Positions 1-9,129 of a stretch of 27,356 nucleotides of DNA are shown here, piece after piece (the first letter of the stretch is position 1; the number at the start of each line of letters is the position of its first letter). The notes under the pieces are model-generated. The model was not told the DNA's origin and made no database searches. It saw nothing but the letters and a program-made list of their open reading frames with translations. The DNA is from Cytophagales bacterium. GTDB taxonomy: Bacteria; Bacteroidota; Bacteroidia; Cytophagales; ES-bin-26. Both the position numbers and the translations under genes were made by a program. Where the stretch lies: contig JACMKY010000030.1 of the NCBI GenBank assembly GCA_014379925.1, positions 1 to 27,356 of the forward strand, in the 5' to 3' direction.

Positions 1-268
1 CCTGGTGAAGGCGATGATCGAGGCGGGCAAGCAGATGGGCTTCGAAGAATCACTGGCCGCCTTGCTGGTCAAGCAGACTATGCTTGGTTCCTTCCACCTG
101 ATCAACACCGCCGATAAAACCCTCGATGAACTGGTAACCGCCGTGGCCTCCAAAGGCGGCACCACCGAAGCCGCGCTCCGGCAATTTACGGAAGGTGAAC
201 TGGCCCAGACCCTTATCCGGGGCATCATCGCCGCCGAACAACGGGCCAAGGAACTTTCAAAAAGTTAG
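1..268 (+). CDS. proC: Pyrroline-5-carboxylate reductase, 3' end only
   Basis: Only the C-terminal ~88 codons are inside the window; the reading frame is open from position 2 and the gene starts upstream. The segment carries the conserved P5CR dimerisation-domain signature (SKGGTTEAAL) followed by the usual short helical tail ending in a Glu/Lys/Ser-rich stretch. In this family the enzyme reduces 1-pyrroline-5-carboxylate to L-proline with NAD(P)H, in the cytosol, as the last step of proline synthesis. The gene converges on rpoD, and a strong hairpin lies between them. The assignment rests on the signature and the all-helical C-terminus; the NAD(P)-binding N-terminus cannot be seen. Confidence 0.85.
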   Translation, partial: LVKAMIEAGKQMGFEESLAALLVKQTMLGSFHLINTADKTLDELVTAVASKGGTTEAALRQFTEGELAQTLIRGIIAAEQRAKELSKS

Positions 269-333
269 CGGGAAAACTCCCCGGTGCCAATGGGAGGCTT
301 TCACCGGTCAAAGCGAACGGGCTGGTAACCAAA

Positions 334-365
334 AACCCCGGGCGCAACTGACTGCGTCCGGGGTT
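334..365 (-). terminator. Terminator between convergent proC and rpoD
   Basis: A 13-bp stem (334-346 with 353-365, one G-T pair) closes a 6-nt loop. On the minus strand it is followed by five T (complement of A331-335), so it fits best as the intrinsic terminator of rpoD. It may also stop proC transcripts, although no T-tract follows on the plus strand. Confidence 0.75.
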
Positions 366-403
366 GTGTGCACAGTATCGGAGCCTGGGATATTGTCGAA
401 GCG

Positions 404-1270
404 TCACGCCAGGTAAGGTTGCAGCAACTGGAGCCCCACGCCGGAGCGGAGTTTCTTCAACGCATTTTCCTTTACCTGCCTTACGCGCTCCCGGGTCAGG
501 CCCACTTCTTCCGCGATGTCTTCCAACGAACGGTTGTATTCGTATCCGATCCCGAAGAACTGACGAATTACTTCCTGCTCCCGTTCCGTCAGGGTGGACA
601 GCAGCCTTTCCATTTCGATTTTCAGGGAGTCCTTCTGGGCCATGGCGCCATCGGCCAAGTCGGCATCCGGGTTGCTCAATACGTCGAGCAGGGTACCGTC
701 CTCACCTTCGTCGAAGGGCGCATCGAGGGAGGATTGCCGGATGGAAGCCGTATTGGCACTCTTGATTTCCTGCACGTTGATTCCCAGAAACTCGGCCAAT
801 TCTTCGGTGGTGGGTTCCCGTTCGAACTTTTGCTCCATCACCGAGGCCGCCTGGCTGATCCGGGAGAGCTCGCCGATCTTGTTGGCCGGAATCCGCACGA
901 TGCGCGAGTGATTGGCCAATGCTTCCATAATGGACTGGCGGATCCACCACACGGCATAGGATATGAACTTGAAACCCTTGGTCTCATCAAACATCTTGGC
1001 TGCCTTGATCAGGCCCACGTTTCCTTCGTTGATCAGGTCGTTGAGCGGCATCTTGCTATGGTGATACTGCTTGGCTACTGAAACTACGAACCGCAGGTTA
1101 GCCTTTACTAATTTCTCCAAGGCCGCCTGGTCGCCCTGCTTAATGCGGCGGGCCAGGTTCACCTCTTCCTCCGCCGTCACCAAGGGCACTTTGGAAATTT
1201 CGTTGAAGTACTTTTCTACTGCCGCACTGTCGCGGTTCGTGATTAAATTGCTAATCTTCAGTTGTCTCAT
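404..1270 (-). CDS. rpoD: Primary RNA polymerase sigma factor (RpoD/SigA family)
   Basis: A 288-residue sigma-70 protein. Region 1.2 is at the N-terminus, with no region 1.1 before it. Region 2 contains NEGNVGLIKAAKMFDETKGF and YAVWWIRQSI (core binding, -10 recognition and melting). Region 3 follows, and the C-terminal region 4.2 helix-turn-helix reads SLEDIAEEVGLTRERVRQVK. The short form without region 1.1 is the typical housekeeping sigma factor of Bacteroidota, which recognises TTTG/TAnnTTTG promoters rather than the E. coli consensus. The ATG at 1270 gives the conserved MRQLKI N-terminus. It is transcribed alone, convergent with proC, with a long non-coding region upstream in which I see no clear promoter. 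Confidence 0.96.
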   Translation of the reverse strand: MRQLKISNLITNRDSAAVEKYFNEISKVPLVTAEEEVNLARRIKQGDQAALEKLVKANLRFVVSVAKQYHHSKMPLNDLINEGNVGLIKAAKMFDETKGFKFISYAVWWIRQSIMEALANHSRIVRIPANKIGELSRISQAASVMEQKFEREPTTEELAEFLGINVQEIKSANTASIRQSSLDAPFDEGEDGTLLDVLSNPDADLADGAMAQKDSLKIEMERLLSTLTEREQEVIRQFFGIGYEYNRSLEDIAEEVGLTRERVRQVKENALKKLRSGVGLQLLQPYLA

Positions 1271-2246
1271 GTTTCAATCGTTGTTTATTTTTGCAAGTCC
1301 GTAAGAAGAAATACAATTTTTACTTTGTAAAAGTTTATCGCAGGCCGAAATTTTCGGATAATTCGTAAGAAGCCTCCACCTTCCGGCACTAAAATCGACC
1401 TTTTCCCGCAAAAACCAAAAAGCCCCCAATTTATGGAATCAGCGGTTTCTTCTCGTCTGGTCGCTGAACCAGAAACAACATTATTCCTGGGCAACTTCTT
1501 AACGTAGAGGCTTAAACAAAGCGTTTTTACCTTCGGTGCGGTCAGATTACCCGGTATTTTACCTTGTTTCACCCCGCTTGCGCCAGTCTTCCCGCGGTTG
1601 ATGCGTCATCGGCTGGCATTTGGACACCAAAACGATTTTACACCGGCTTTTTACTAAACGGTTTACGTCTTCAATTCGTCTGTGCACTTCCTGCTATCTC
1701 GCGTTTCTCGTCACCAATTCGACTTTCAACCCGGGGGTACCCGGGACAAGGCAATCGTGTCATTTTGTCGAGTCAGTACATTTTCAGCAAACCGAGTGCG
1801 AAATTACTTACAAAATAATGTGAATACAATAGATAAGAATATGAATGATAATACGGATGCAATCGAAAAGAGTATGAATGCCACGAAGAAAAAACAAGCC
1901 TCCACCGAGCAGTGTACGCCCCGGTTGGTGTAAGTATTTGATGGGTTTGTGTTCAAAAAATTGTGGTCCGGTGGCCGAATGGGTGGTCTTCCGGAGGCAG
2001 GTGCGGGGGTTTCCTTTTGAAAATTCCAAACGTCCGGCAGTGGCTGCCAACGGGTAAGCAATTCCTTCAAACGCCTGGCTTCGCGTTGGCAAGCGGGGAC
2101 GTGAATGATTGGGCGGGGGCCAATTCGTTGACGTTCGAGGAAAATAAGGAAGTATGCTTTCTTAAACAAAATCAGTTCAGCAGTCAGCCGGGATGGATTG
2201 ACTTACGCGAAGGTTTAGAAACCGTCCGAATTCGTGCCCATCGGAA
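1271..2246. other. About 1 kb without a convincing gene
   Basis: The stretch between rpoD and the tRNA-Arg terminator contains only short, overlapping open frames on both strands with no recognisable family. AT-rich patches lie near 1280-1340 and 1800-1880. One short plus-strand frame (1820-1933) is rich in Asn/Lys/Asp and one minus-strand frame (1804-2169) ends in a hydrophobic stretch; neither is convincing. It may hold the rpoD promoter and leader, gene remnants or an unrecognised RNA. I see no tRNA or repeat array here. Confidence 0.5.
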
Positions 2247-2251
2247 TAAAA

Positions 2252-2280
2252 AAGCCCCTCTGCGCAGCACAGAAGGGCTT
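2252..2280 (-). terminator. Intrinsic terminator of tRNA-Arg
   Basis: An 11-bp stem (2252-2262 with 2270-2280; the single mismatch becomes a G-U pair on the minus transcript) has a 7-nt loop and is followed on the minus strand by a run of six T (complement of 2248-2253, partly within the stem). It starts 6 nt after the tRNA 3' end. Confidence 0.85.
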
Positions 2281-2285
2281 GGCCG

Positions 2286-2357
2286 TAGCCGCGCCGGGAA
2301 TCGAACCCAGATCAAAAGTTTAGGAAACTTCTATTCTATCCATTGAACTACGCAGCC
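2286..2357 (-). tRNA. tRNA-Arg, anticodon CCT
   Basis: A full cloverleaf folds on the minus strand: 7-bp acceptor stem (two G-U pairs), 4-bp D stem, 5-bp anticodon stem with loop TTCCTAA, 4-nt variable loop, and 5-bp T stem with loop TTCGATT. The anticodon CCT reads AGG (Arg). The 3' CCA is not encoded, as is common in Bacteroidota, so CCA-adding enzyme would be needed. It has its own terminator. Confidence 0.92.
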
Positions 2358-2471
2358 GGGAATTTTTCCGCAAAAGTCGAGAAATTATCGTTGCCAATCA
2401 ACTTCTGAAAAAAATAATGCTTCGTATCCGCCACGCGAATTCAACCAAGCAAACAAAACCGTGCGGCGGGT

Positions 2472-3647
2472 TTACTGAGGCATCCAATTGGGAAAAATAG
2501 TGAAGTGCTTTTCGGACACCATTTCAAGCAGCATCTCCCGCAACTGGGCCAGGTTCTCCTTCTTTTCCGCCGAGATGAAAACCGTCCGTTCCTGCTTCCG
2601 GCCGACGAAGGGTTTTTTCAGACCAACCAGCGGTCCCGTCGGGTGATCATCGGCTTCTTCCGATTCGGGTTCGGGCGCGTAAAGATCGATCTTATTAAAT
2701 ACCAGAATGGTCGGTTTGTCCGCCGCCCCGATTTCGGCCAGCGTGGCGTTCACGATTTCAATCTGCTCGTCGTGCGAGGGATGCGACCAGTCCACTACGT
2801 GCAGCAGAATGTCGGCCTCCCGGATTTCGTCGAGGGTGGACTTAAAGGACTCGATCAGTTTAGTGGGCAGTTTGCGGATGAACCCCACGGTATCGGTCAG
2901 CAGAAAGGGCACCTGACCCAGCACCACTTTCCGAACGGTAGAGTCGACAGTGGCAAACAGCTTGTTTTCGGCAAAAACTTCTGCTTTGGACAACTGCCGC
3001 ATCAGGGTGGATTTGCCCACGTTGGTATACCCGACCAGCGCTACCCGCACCATTCGCTCGCGTTCCTTGCGGCGGGTAATGCTCTGTTTATCGATTTGAT
3101 CGAGCTTGTCGCGTAGGAAGGCAATACGGTCTTTGACGATCCGTTTATCCGTTTCCAGCTCCTTTTCACCCGGTCCGCGCATGCCTACCCCGCCCTTTTG
3201 CTTGGTCAAGTGCGACCACATCCGCGTGAGCCGGGGCAGGATGTACTGGTACTGGGCCAGTTCCACCTGGGTGCGGGCCTGGGTAGTTTGGGCCCGGGCC
3301 GAAAAGATATTGAGGATCAGCAGGCTCCGGTCCAGTATCTTCACGCTCAGTTCGGCCTCCAGGTTGCGTACCTGAGAAGGCGTAAGGTCATCGTCGAAGA
3401 TGACCATATCCACCGCCTTGTCGAGCACGTAGGCCTTGATTTCTTCCAGTTTCCCTTTGCCCACGAAGGTGCGGGTGTCGGGTCGGTCCAGTTTCTGGAG
3501 GAAGCGGTGAACGGTTTTCACGCCGGAGGTTTCGGCCAGGAAAGCCAATTCATCCACGTACTCATGGGCTTTTTCGGGGGGCTGTTTCTGATTGACGAGC
3601 GCCACCAGGACGGCGGTTTCCCGTTTTCTTGCGGTTTCGAAACTCAT
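2472..3647 (-). CDS. hflX: GTPase HflX
   Basis: A 391-residue Obg-HflX-family GTPase. The N-terminal HflX domain is followed by the linker with the conserved GVGMRGPGEKELETDKR element. The G domain shows G1 (GYTNVGKST, residues 206-214), G3 (DTVGFIRKLP), G4 (NKID) and a G5-like SAEKKE. HflX binds the large ribosomal subunit near the peptidyl-transferase centre and splits stalled ribosomes, with a role in heat stress and antibiotic tolerance in several bacteria. Near the C-terminus there is a charged insert (residues ~323-350, Glu/Asp-rich) between G4 and G5. It is monocistronic, transcribed away from the glycosyltransferase gene on the other strand. Confidence 0.95.
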   Translation of the reverse strand: MSFETARKRETAVLVALVNQKQPPEKAHEYVDELAFLAETSGVKTVHRFLQKLDRPDTRTFVGKGKLEEIKAYVLDKAVDMVIFDDDLTPSQVRNLEAELSVKILDRSLLILNIFSARAQTTQARTQVELAQYQYILPRLTRMWSHLTKQKGGVGMRGPGEKELETDKRIVKDRIAFLRDKLDQIDKQSITRRKERERMVRVALVGYTNVGKSTLMRQLSKAEVFAENKLFATVDSTVRKVVLGQVPFLLTDTVGFIRKLPTKLIESFKSTLDEIREADILLHVVDWSHPSHDEQIEIVNATLAEIGAADKPTILVFNKIDLYAPEPESEEADDHPTGPLVGLKKPFVGRKQERTVFISAEKKENLAQLREMLLEMVSEKHFTIFPNWMPQ

Positions 3648-3792
3648 TGTTGAAGAATAGTATGGGTAATCTTACACGGATGGGGTATGGGAACGAATCG
3701 GTGATTCGGCCAAACTACTTTCCCGATTTAGGTAGTACTTTTAATGGAAAAAAGCGGCAAATAGTTTGGCCGGGGTCGTTTCGTTTCAAAAT

Positions 3793-4923
3793 ATGCACAT
3801 CGCCATCGTAATAAACACTTCCTGGAACATCTACAATTTTCGGATGGGACTGATCAAAGCCTTTTTGGAAGCCGGACACACCGTCACCGCCATTGCCCCT
3901 TTTGATGACTACGCCGAACTACTCCAACGGGCGGGTTGTCAGTACGAAGCAGTCAAACTGGACAACAAAGGAGCCAATCTTTGCCGGGATTTGAACTTTA
4001 CCCAGGAAATCTACGGTGTCTACCGACGCATCCGACCCGACGTGGCGCTGCATTACACCATCAAGCCCAACGTATACGGTACGTTGGCCGCTACCCTGCT
4101 GGGCATCCCGGTGGTTAATAACGTGTCGGGCCTGGGTACGGTTTTCCTGCGCGACAACCTGGCAAGCCGGGTGGCGCATCTACTCTACCGGTTTACGTTC
4201 CGTTTTCCCAAGAAAGTTTTCTTCCAGAACCAGGACGACCAGCACCTTTTTCTGAAGCGAAGGTTGGTAAGAAAGTCGATCACCGCCGTCTTACCGGGTT
4301 CGGGCGTGAACCTGACGGTTTTTCAACCGCAACCCTTTAAACGCAACCATCCCTTTACGTTCCTGGTCATCGCCCGTCTCATCTACGACAAGGGCATCGT
4401 TGAATACGCCGATGCCATCCGGGAACTCAGAAGCCAAGGCATCCAGGCGAATTTTCAGTTGCTGGGTTTCAAAGACCCCTCGCCGCTGGGCATTCCCGAA
4501 GAACTGCTGCAAAGTTGGATCGACGAAGGATTAATCGATTACCTGGGTACGACCGACGACGTGCGTCCCTACATCCACCAAGCGGATTGCGTCGTGCTAA
4601 CCTCCTACCGGGAAGGCACGCCGCGGACGCTGCTCGAGGCCATTAGCATGGGCAAGCCCGTGCTGACCACCGACGTACCCGGTTGCCGCGAAACCGTCGA
4701 GGACGGCGAAAGTGGCTTGCTGTGCCAGGTACGGGATTCGGTTGACCTGGCCGAAAAACTCAAGCAAATGGTGTTGCTAAAGGACCACGACCTGGAAAGG
4801 ATGGGAAGGAAGGGCCGCGAAATCGCGGAGAAGAAGTTCAACGAGGACATTGTAGTGCAGCAGTACCTGGCGGTTTTGCGCGAAATCGAAAAAAGTGATA
4901 CCAAAGTGGCGCTTTGCTCTTAG
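3793..4923 (+). CDS. GT4-family glycosyltransferase
   Basis: A 376-residue GT-B fold, GT4-type glycosyltransferase. The N-terminus MHIAIVINTSWNIYNFRMGL is typical of the PglA/WbnH-like group acting on undecaprenyl-linked sugars. The C-terminal nucleotide-sugar site has the E-x7-E motif (E274 and E282 in EGTPRTLLE) followed by MGKPVLTTDVPGCRE. An in-frame TTG at 3766 exists, but the family N-terminus begins at ATG 3793, which is chosen. It most likely adds a sugar during exopolysaccharide or capsule repeat-unit assembly at the inner face of the membrane. It starts a plus-strand run with rfbC (34 bp downstream) and polysaccharide export genes. Donor and acceptor cannot be read from sequence. 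Confidence 0.9.
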   Translation: MHIAIVINTSWNIYNFRMGLIKAFLEAGHTVTAIAPFDDYAELLQRAGCQYEAVKLDNKGANLCRDLNFTQEIYGVYRRIRPDVALHYTIKPNVYGTLAATLLGIPVVNNVSGLGTVFLRDNLASRVAHLLYRFTFRFPKKVFFQNQDDQHLFLKRRLVRKSITAVLPGSGVNLTVFQPQPFKRNHPFTFLVIARLIYDKGIVEYADAIRELRSQGIQANFQLLGFKDPSPLGIPEELLQSWIDEGLIDYLGTTDDVRPYIHQADCVVLTSYREGTPRTLLEAISMGKPVLTTDVPGCRETVEDGESGLLCQVRDSVDLAEKLKQMVLLKDHDLERMGRKGREIAEKKFNEDIVVQQYLAVLREIEKSDTKVALCS

Positions 4924-4957
4924 CTTTACGGGATTCAGCCACAATCTTTTCCCCGAC

Positions 4958-5509
4958 ATGCAATTCTACCCATCCGACATTCAAGGTTTGATCGAGATCG
5001 TGCCCCGGATTTTTACCGATGAAAGAGGGATATTTTTTGAATCGTACAACCAAAAAATGTTTGAGGAGAATGGCCTGCCGGCTTCCTTCGTTCAGGACAA
5101 CCAGTCTTTTTCGGTCAAGGGGACGTTGCGGGGCCTGCACTTCCAGAATCCCCCCTACGCCCAGGGCAAGCTGGTGAGGACGATTCGGGGAAAGATACTG
5201 GACGTGGCCGTGGACGTGCGCCCGGCCTCCCCTACTTTCGGGCAACACGCTACCTTTGTTCTGGATGGTCACGTGCACCGGATGGTCTACGTCCCCGAGG
5301 GATTCGCGCACGGTTTCCTGGCGCTGGAGGACAGCATTGTCACCTACAAGTGCACGCGGTTGTACCACAAGGCATCCGAAGGAGGGATCGTCTGGAACGA
5401 CCCCCAGCTTGACATCCGGTGGGGCGTCGAAAAACCGATCGTTTCGGAGAAGGACCAATTGCTGCCCGCTTTCCGGGAATACGTTGAAAAATTGACTGGC
5501 ACTCGGTAG
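4958..5509 (+). CDS. rfbC: dTDP-4-dehydrorhamnose 3,5-epimerase
   Basis: A 183-residue cupin epimerase (RmlC). It converts dTDP-4-keto-6-deoxyglucose to dTDP-4-keto-L-rhamnose in the third step of dTDP-L-rhamnose synthesis. The catalytic His lies in GTLRGLHFQ (H61), the family's catalytic Tyr is probably Y130 in TYKCT, and an Asp near the C-terminus (NDPQLDIRW) completes the set. MVYVPEGFAHGF is also a family signature. The ATG at 4958 is chosen over the upstream ATG at 4895, which overlaps the preceding gene and would add 21 atypical residues. No rfbA, rfbB or rfbD lies in the window, so the rest of the pathway must be elsewhere. It suggests that the polymer contains rhamnose. Confidence 0.93.
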   Translation: MQFYPSDIQGLIEIVPRIFTDERGIFFESYNQKMFEENGLPASFVQDNQSFSVKGTLRGLHFQNPPYAQGKLVRTIRGKILDVAVDVRPASPTFGQHATFVLDGHVHRMVYVPEGFAHGFLALEDSIVTYKCTRLYHKASEGGIVWNDPQLDIRWGVEKPIVSEKDQLLPAFREYVEKLTGTR

Positions 5510-5590
5510 GTATTCCTTCTCCCCTGGCACCAGTACCGGCCGGGAAACGGTTGCCGCCGTTCGGGATCGTTCCATAGCCTTGCGTTTACG

Positions 5591-6481
5591 ATGAAACACC
5601 GTTTTTATGCGTCGGTTGCCCTGGGTTGGCTGGTACTGCTGTCCTCCTGCGGGATCTACAACCAAAACATTATGTTTCAAACCGATCAGGGCGTATTGCC
5701 CAAAGGCATTACTTTGGAAGCCAAGCGGGTAGCAGGCAATTACGTTATCCGGCCCGACGACTACCTGGTCGTGCGGGTATTTACCAACAAAGGAGAGCGC
5801 ATCACGGACCCGAACGACAATTTTCCGGCCGTACCCAATCCGAGCAACGCAACGGTAGGCGGGCAACAGCGCTACACGTTCGGGCAGGGCGCGGCGGCCC
5901 AGCCGCAGTCCGGGGTAGTCGGGCAACAGCCCGGCTCATCCGACGCCCAGCAATCGCAAACGACTGGCTTGAAAAACCAATCGTACCTGGTGCAGGACAA
6001 CGGACACGTAAACCTGCCCATGGTGGGCTTGGTCAAGCTGGAGGGGGTCACGCTCTACCAGGCCGACAGTTTGCTGGCCCGCGTCTACAACCAATACTAC
6101 GAGGATTGCTTCGTGATCACGCGGACGCTCAACCGCCGGGTACTGCTGCTGGGGGCGCTGGGCGGGTACGTGGTGCCGATGGAAAACGAGCGGATCAGCC
6201 TGATCGAAGTGCTCGCCCGGCACGGGGGCGCCAACAACAACGCCCGGGTCAACAACATCCGGCTTATCCGGGGCGACCTGCAAAATCCGGAAGTTTTCTT
6301 GATTGATCTTTCCACCATCGAGGGCATGCGGAAATCCAACCTGACGTTGCTGCCCGACGACATCATCTACGTGCAGCCAATCCGGAAAACGTTCTTCGAG
6401 TCGGTGGGCGACCTGACCCCCGTGTTGAGCCTGCTCGCCAGCCTTGCCACGGTCATCATTGCACTCCGGATCCGACAATAA
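5591..6481 (+). CDS. Wza-like polysaccharide export lipoprotein
   Basis: A 296-residue protein with a lipoprotein signal peptide (lipobox LSSC, Cys20), a polysaccharide-export domain (VIRPDDYLVVRVF, residues ~52-64; then ~135-190) and a following SLBB-like domain (RRVLLLGALGGYV onward). It ends in a hydrophobic segment LLASLATVIIALRIR. Family members form the outer-membrane/periplasmic channel that exports capsule or EPS. Residues ~79-135 are an Asn/Gly/Gln/Ser-rich low-complexity insert between the two halves of the export domain, likely a flexible loop. It is far shorter than E. coli Wza, as is usual in Bacteroidota. The next gene is the matching co-polymerase/kinase. The name is by family; the exact polymer is unknown. 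Confidence 0.92.
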   Translation: MKHRFYASVALGWLVLLSSCGIYNQNIMFQTDQGVLPKGITLEAKRVAGNYVIRPDDYLVVRVFTNKGERITDPNDNFPAVPNPSNATVGGQQRYTFGQGAAAQPQSGVVGQQPGSSDAQQSQTTGLKNQSYLVQDNGHVNLPMVGLVKLEGVTLYQADSLLARVYNQYYEDCFVITRTLNRRVLLLGALGGYVVPMENERISLIEVLARHGGANNNARVNNIRLIRGDLQNPEVFLIDLSTIEGMRKSNLTLLPDDIIYVQPIRKTFFESVGDLTPVLSLLASLATVIIALRIRQ

Positions 6482-6570
6482 AGCAAGAAACTTACGCTGG
6501 CAAACGCCCCGCCGCTGGTCGTCCGGCAAAATAATGCCCGGTCCGGCGTCCGCCTTTGCAATACCTTGCG

Positions 6571-6578
6571 TAGCTTTG
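6571..6578 (+). promoter_or_regulatory. Possible -7 box upstream of the wzc-like gene
   Basis: TAGCTTTG matches the Bacteroidota -7 consensus TAnnTTTG exactly and lies in the 188-bp gap before the kinase gene, leaving a leader of roughly 85 nt. The nearest TTTG upstream (6555-6558) is only 12 nt away, too close for a standard -33 box, so this is tentative. Confidence 0.35.
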
Positions 6579-6669
6579 TTCACCAACCAACCGGGGCGGC
6601 CGGTAGTCAGTGGATGGGTCAACTTCCCCGGGGCGAGCAGTTTTAGGCCATCCCTCACCCCCAAACACG

Positions 6670-9099
6670 ATGTCGGAAATCAACGGAAAAAGCAATGGTT
6701 TTCCCGCCCACTACCCATCTTCCCCGCCGCCCGAAAGGGAAGAGGAGGAGGGTAGCTTGTTCGGGGAAATTGACCTGGGGAAGTTGTGGATCGTCTTCAA
6801 GCGAAATCTGTTCTGGCTCTTTCTGCTCCCCGTCGCTTCCCTGATCGCGGCCTTTCTGTTTCTCCGGTACACTCGCCCGCTGTTCAAGTCGGCCTCCTCC
6901 TTGCGGCTGGACGTGAAAAACCAGTCCAGCATCCTGGGTCTGCAAGCCCTGGTCCCGGAAGAGGGAACCGATCTGTCGGGGGAGATCGAGTTGATCAAGT
7001 CCAAACTCGTTTACGACGAGGTAATCAAGATGATGAATCTGCCCGTGAGCTACTTTGCGGAAGGAAACATCCTGGACGAGGAACGGTATCTCAACTCACC
7101 CTTTCGGGTGGATCACCAGATGAAGAACCCCGTTTACTACGATACGCACTTCGACGTGCGGATCCTGGACCGGGAGCGCTTCCAACTGGGTTACGTCTGG
7201 GGGGACCGCGTCGTCAGCGAAACCCATTCGTTTGGCCAAACCATCGAGAACGCCGACTTCCGCTTCGTGCTCTACCGTCAGGGAGCTTACGACGTCAACC
7301 TGGCGAAGGGTAACTTCTACTTCGTGGTTAACCACCTCAACACGCTGAACGAATACGTTGCCAAAAACCTGCAGGTGACGGTGATCAATCCAAACGCCCG
7401 CCTGATCGGAATTTCCTTCGCCGACCACAACCCTTACAAGGCGCGTGACATGGTCAACGCCATCGATAGTGTGTACCTGACCACCACCCTCAACAACAAA
7501 AACAAGGCAAATAAGCAGAAAATCGGCTACCTGGAAGCCCAACTCCGCCAGGCGGAGGACAGCCTGGATCGGTACGAGAAAGAAATGCAGAATTTCGTCG
7601 TGGCCAACCGGAGTGCGGATCTTCAGTCGGACATTGGCCGCGATTTCGTACGGATCGAGGAAGTGCTTGAAAAGAAAGTGCTGCTCAACACCAAACTCGC
7701 CTACCTCCGGGACCTGGAACCCCTCCTGAATTCGGAACGGAACCTCGCTGATTTCATTCCCTTCCTGGCCAAGGAACTCGAACCGCAACTGGTGCAGGCC
7801 ATCAGCGACCTGAACCGGATTCAACTGGAGCGGACGCTCCTGCGTTCCTCCCTGAAGGAAAACACCTTGTCGGCCAGCGCCCGGGAGAGCGCCCTGCGCG
7901 TAGCCCGGAAAAACGCCGCCGCGGTCATGCGCCAGGAGCGCGCGCTGCTGAGCGGCCAGCTGTGGGAAGCGAACCGACGGATCAGCCAGTTGGAGGGTTC
8001 GCTGGTCAATAAACCCATCAAGAATGCGGAATACACCAAGATCAAGCGGACGCACGGACTCTACGAGGGCTACTACCTGGACATGATGAGCAAGAAAGCT
8101 GAGATTGGCATTGCCGGGGCCGGTATGGTACCGGAGTTCGTGGTATTGTCACCGGCCAGTTTGCCCAAAACGCCCGTGTGGCCCAACAAGTTGTTGGTGT
8201 ACGGGATCGGTGGTCTGATCGGGATTTTCATCAGCTTTGTCTCCGTAGTGGGGATGTATTTCCTCAACAACACCATCACCAGCCAGCGGGAGTTGGAAAA
8301 AATTGCCTTTGCCCCCGTGCTGGGCATCGTGCCCATTCTCAAGCAGAAGAAGGAATCGGTTTCCCGGATGGTCATCGACAAAAACCCGAAATCGGCCATC
8401 AGCGAAGCCTTGCGGTTGATTCGTACCAACCTGGATTTCATGTTTCCCAGTCAAAAAAAGAAGCGGATCATTGCCGTTACTTCCACCGTGAGTGGAGAAG
8501 GAAAGACCTTCATCGTGGTAAACCTGGGCGGCATCATCGCCCTCTCGGACACGAAGGTGGTTCTGTTGGACCTGGACATGCGAAGGCCCAAGATCCACGT
8601 GGCGTTCGACGCCGAAAACCGGACGGGCATCAGCACCCTGCTGATCGGCAAGCACCAAGTGGACGAGTGCATCCAGAAAACCGCCATTCCCACCCTGGAC
8701 TTTATCGCCGCCGGTCCCGCTCCACCCAATCCGTCGGAACTGATCCTGCGCCCGGAGTTCGACCGGCTCCTGGCGGAGTTGGGTCGGCGTTACGACTACA
8801 TCCTGATTGATACGCCCCCGGTTGGACTGGTGACGGACGGTATCCTGGTGATGAGCAAGTCGGACTTGCCTTTGTACGTGGTGCGGGCCGACTATTCAAA
8901 GCGCTCGGTTGTCAGCAACATCAACAAGTTGTTGCGCAACGAGCGATTTCGCAACCTGACGGTGATCTTAAACGCACTCCGGAGCGAAAAGGACGTGTAC
9001 AAGTACGACTACGGTGGTTATAACCAGGGATACTACGACGAAGCCCAGCCAAAACCATCTGGCCTCAAAAAGTTGGAGAAGCTTTTGCTGGGGAGATAG
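6670..9099 (+). CDS. Wzc-like polysaccharide co-polymerase and BY-kinase
   Basis: An 809-residue fusion. Transmembrane helix 1 (~46-68) is followed by a Wzz-type periplasmic domain with a long coiled coil (~280-470) and transmembrane helix 2 (~508-532). The cytosolic bacterial tyrosine-kinase domain then has Walker A (GEGKT, 609-613), Walker A' (LDLDMRRP, D634/D636) and Walker B (ILIDTPP, D714). The C-terminus carries six Tyr between about 777 and 790, the expected autophosphorylation cluster. Such proteins control chain length and export by cycles of Tyr phosphorylation, working with the Wza partner just upstream and the phosphatase 30 bp downstream. ATG 6670 is chosen; the frame is open upstream but lacks family sequence. 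Confidence 0.94.
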   Translation: MSEINGKSNGFPAHYPSSPPPEREEEEGSLFGEIDLGKLWIVFKRNLFWLFLLPVASLIAAFLFLRYTRPLFKSASSLRLDVKNQSSILGLQALVPEEGTDLSGEIELIKSKLVYDEVIKMMNLPVSYFAEGNILDEERYLNSPFRVDHQMKNPVYYDTHFDVRILDRERFQLGYVWGDRVVSETHSFGQTIENADFRFVLYRQGAYDVNLAKGNFYFVVNHLNTLNEYVAKNLQVTVINPNARLIGISFADHNPYKARDMVNAIDSVYLTTTLNNKNKANKQKIGYLEAQLRQAEDSLDRYEKEMQNFVVANRSADLQSDIGRDFVRIEEVLEKKVLLNTKLAYLRDLEPLLNSERNLADFIPFLAKELEPQLVQAISDLNRIQLERTLLRSSLKENTLSASARESALRVARKNAAAVMRQERALLSGQLWEANRRISQLEGSLVNKPIKNAEYTKIKRTHGLYEGYYLDMMSKKAEIGIAGAGMVPEFVVLSPASLPKTPVWPNKLLVYGIGGLIGIFISFVSVVGMYFLNNTITSQRELEKIAFAPVLGIVPILKQKKESVSRMVIDKNPKSAISEALRLIRTNLDFMFPSQKKKRIIAVTSTVSGEGKTFIVVNLGGIIALSDTKVVLLDLDMRRPKIHVAFDAENRTGISTLLIGKHQVDECIQKTAIPTLDFIAAGPAPPNPSELILRPEFDRLLAELGRRYDYILIDTPPVGLVTDGILVMSKSDLPLYVVRADYSKRSVVSNINKLLRNERFRNLTVILNALRSEKDVYKYDYGGYNQGYYDEAQPKPSGLKKLEKLLLGR

Positions 9100-9129
9100 C
9101 GGACCGACGCGCCACGAAACCCATACCCG

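Noticed and set aside
368..1081. Long plus-strand frame opposite rpoD (237 codons)
   Set aside because: It is the antisense shadow of the sigma factor gene; high GC leaves the opposite strand open. No family features.
1730..1745. CCCGGG-GGTA-CCCGGG hairpin in the gene-poor region
   Set aside because: Short self-complementary GC stem with no T-tract and no gene nearby to terminate; may be chance.
1804..2169. Minus-strand frame with hydrophobic C-terminus (121 codons)
   Set aside because: No recognised family, overlaps other frames of similar length, Pro-rich middle, and the hydrophobic end comes from an AT-rich patch. Not strong enough to call.
1963..2346. Plus-strand frame of 127 codons
   Set aside because: It runs through the tRNA-Arg terminator and most of the tRNA gene, so it cannot be a real gene.
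4838..5926. Minus-strand frame of 362 codons
   Set aside because: It spans the ends of three good plus-strand genes and is their shadow.
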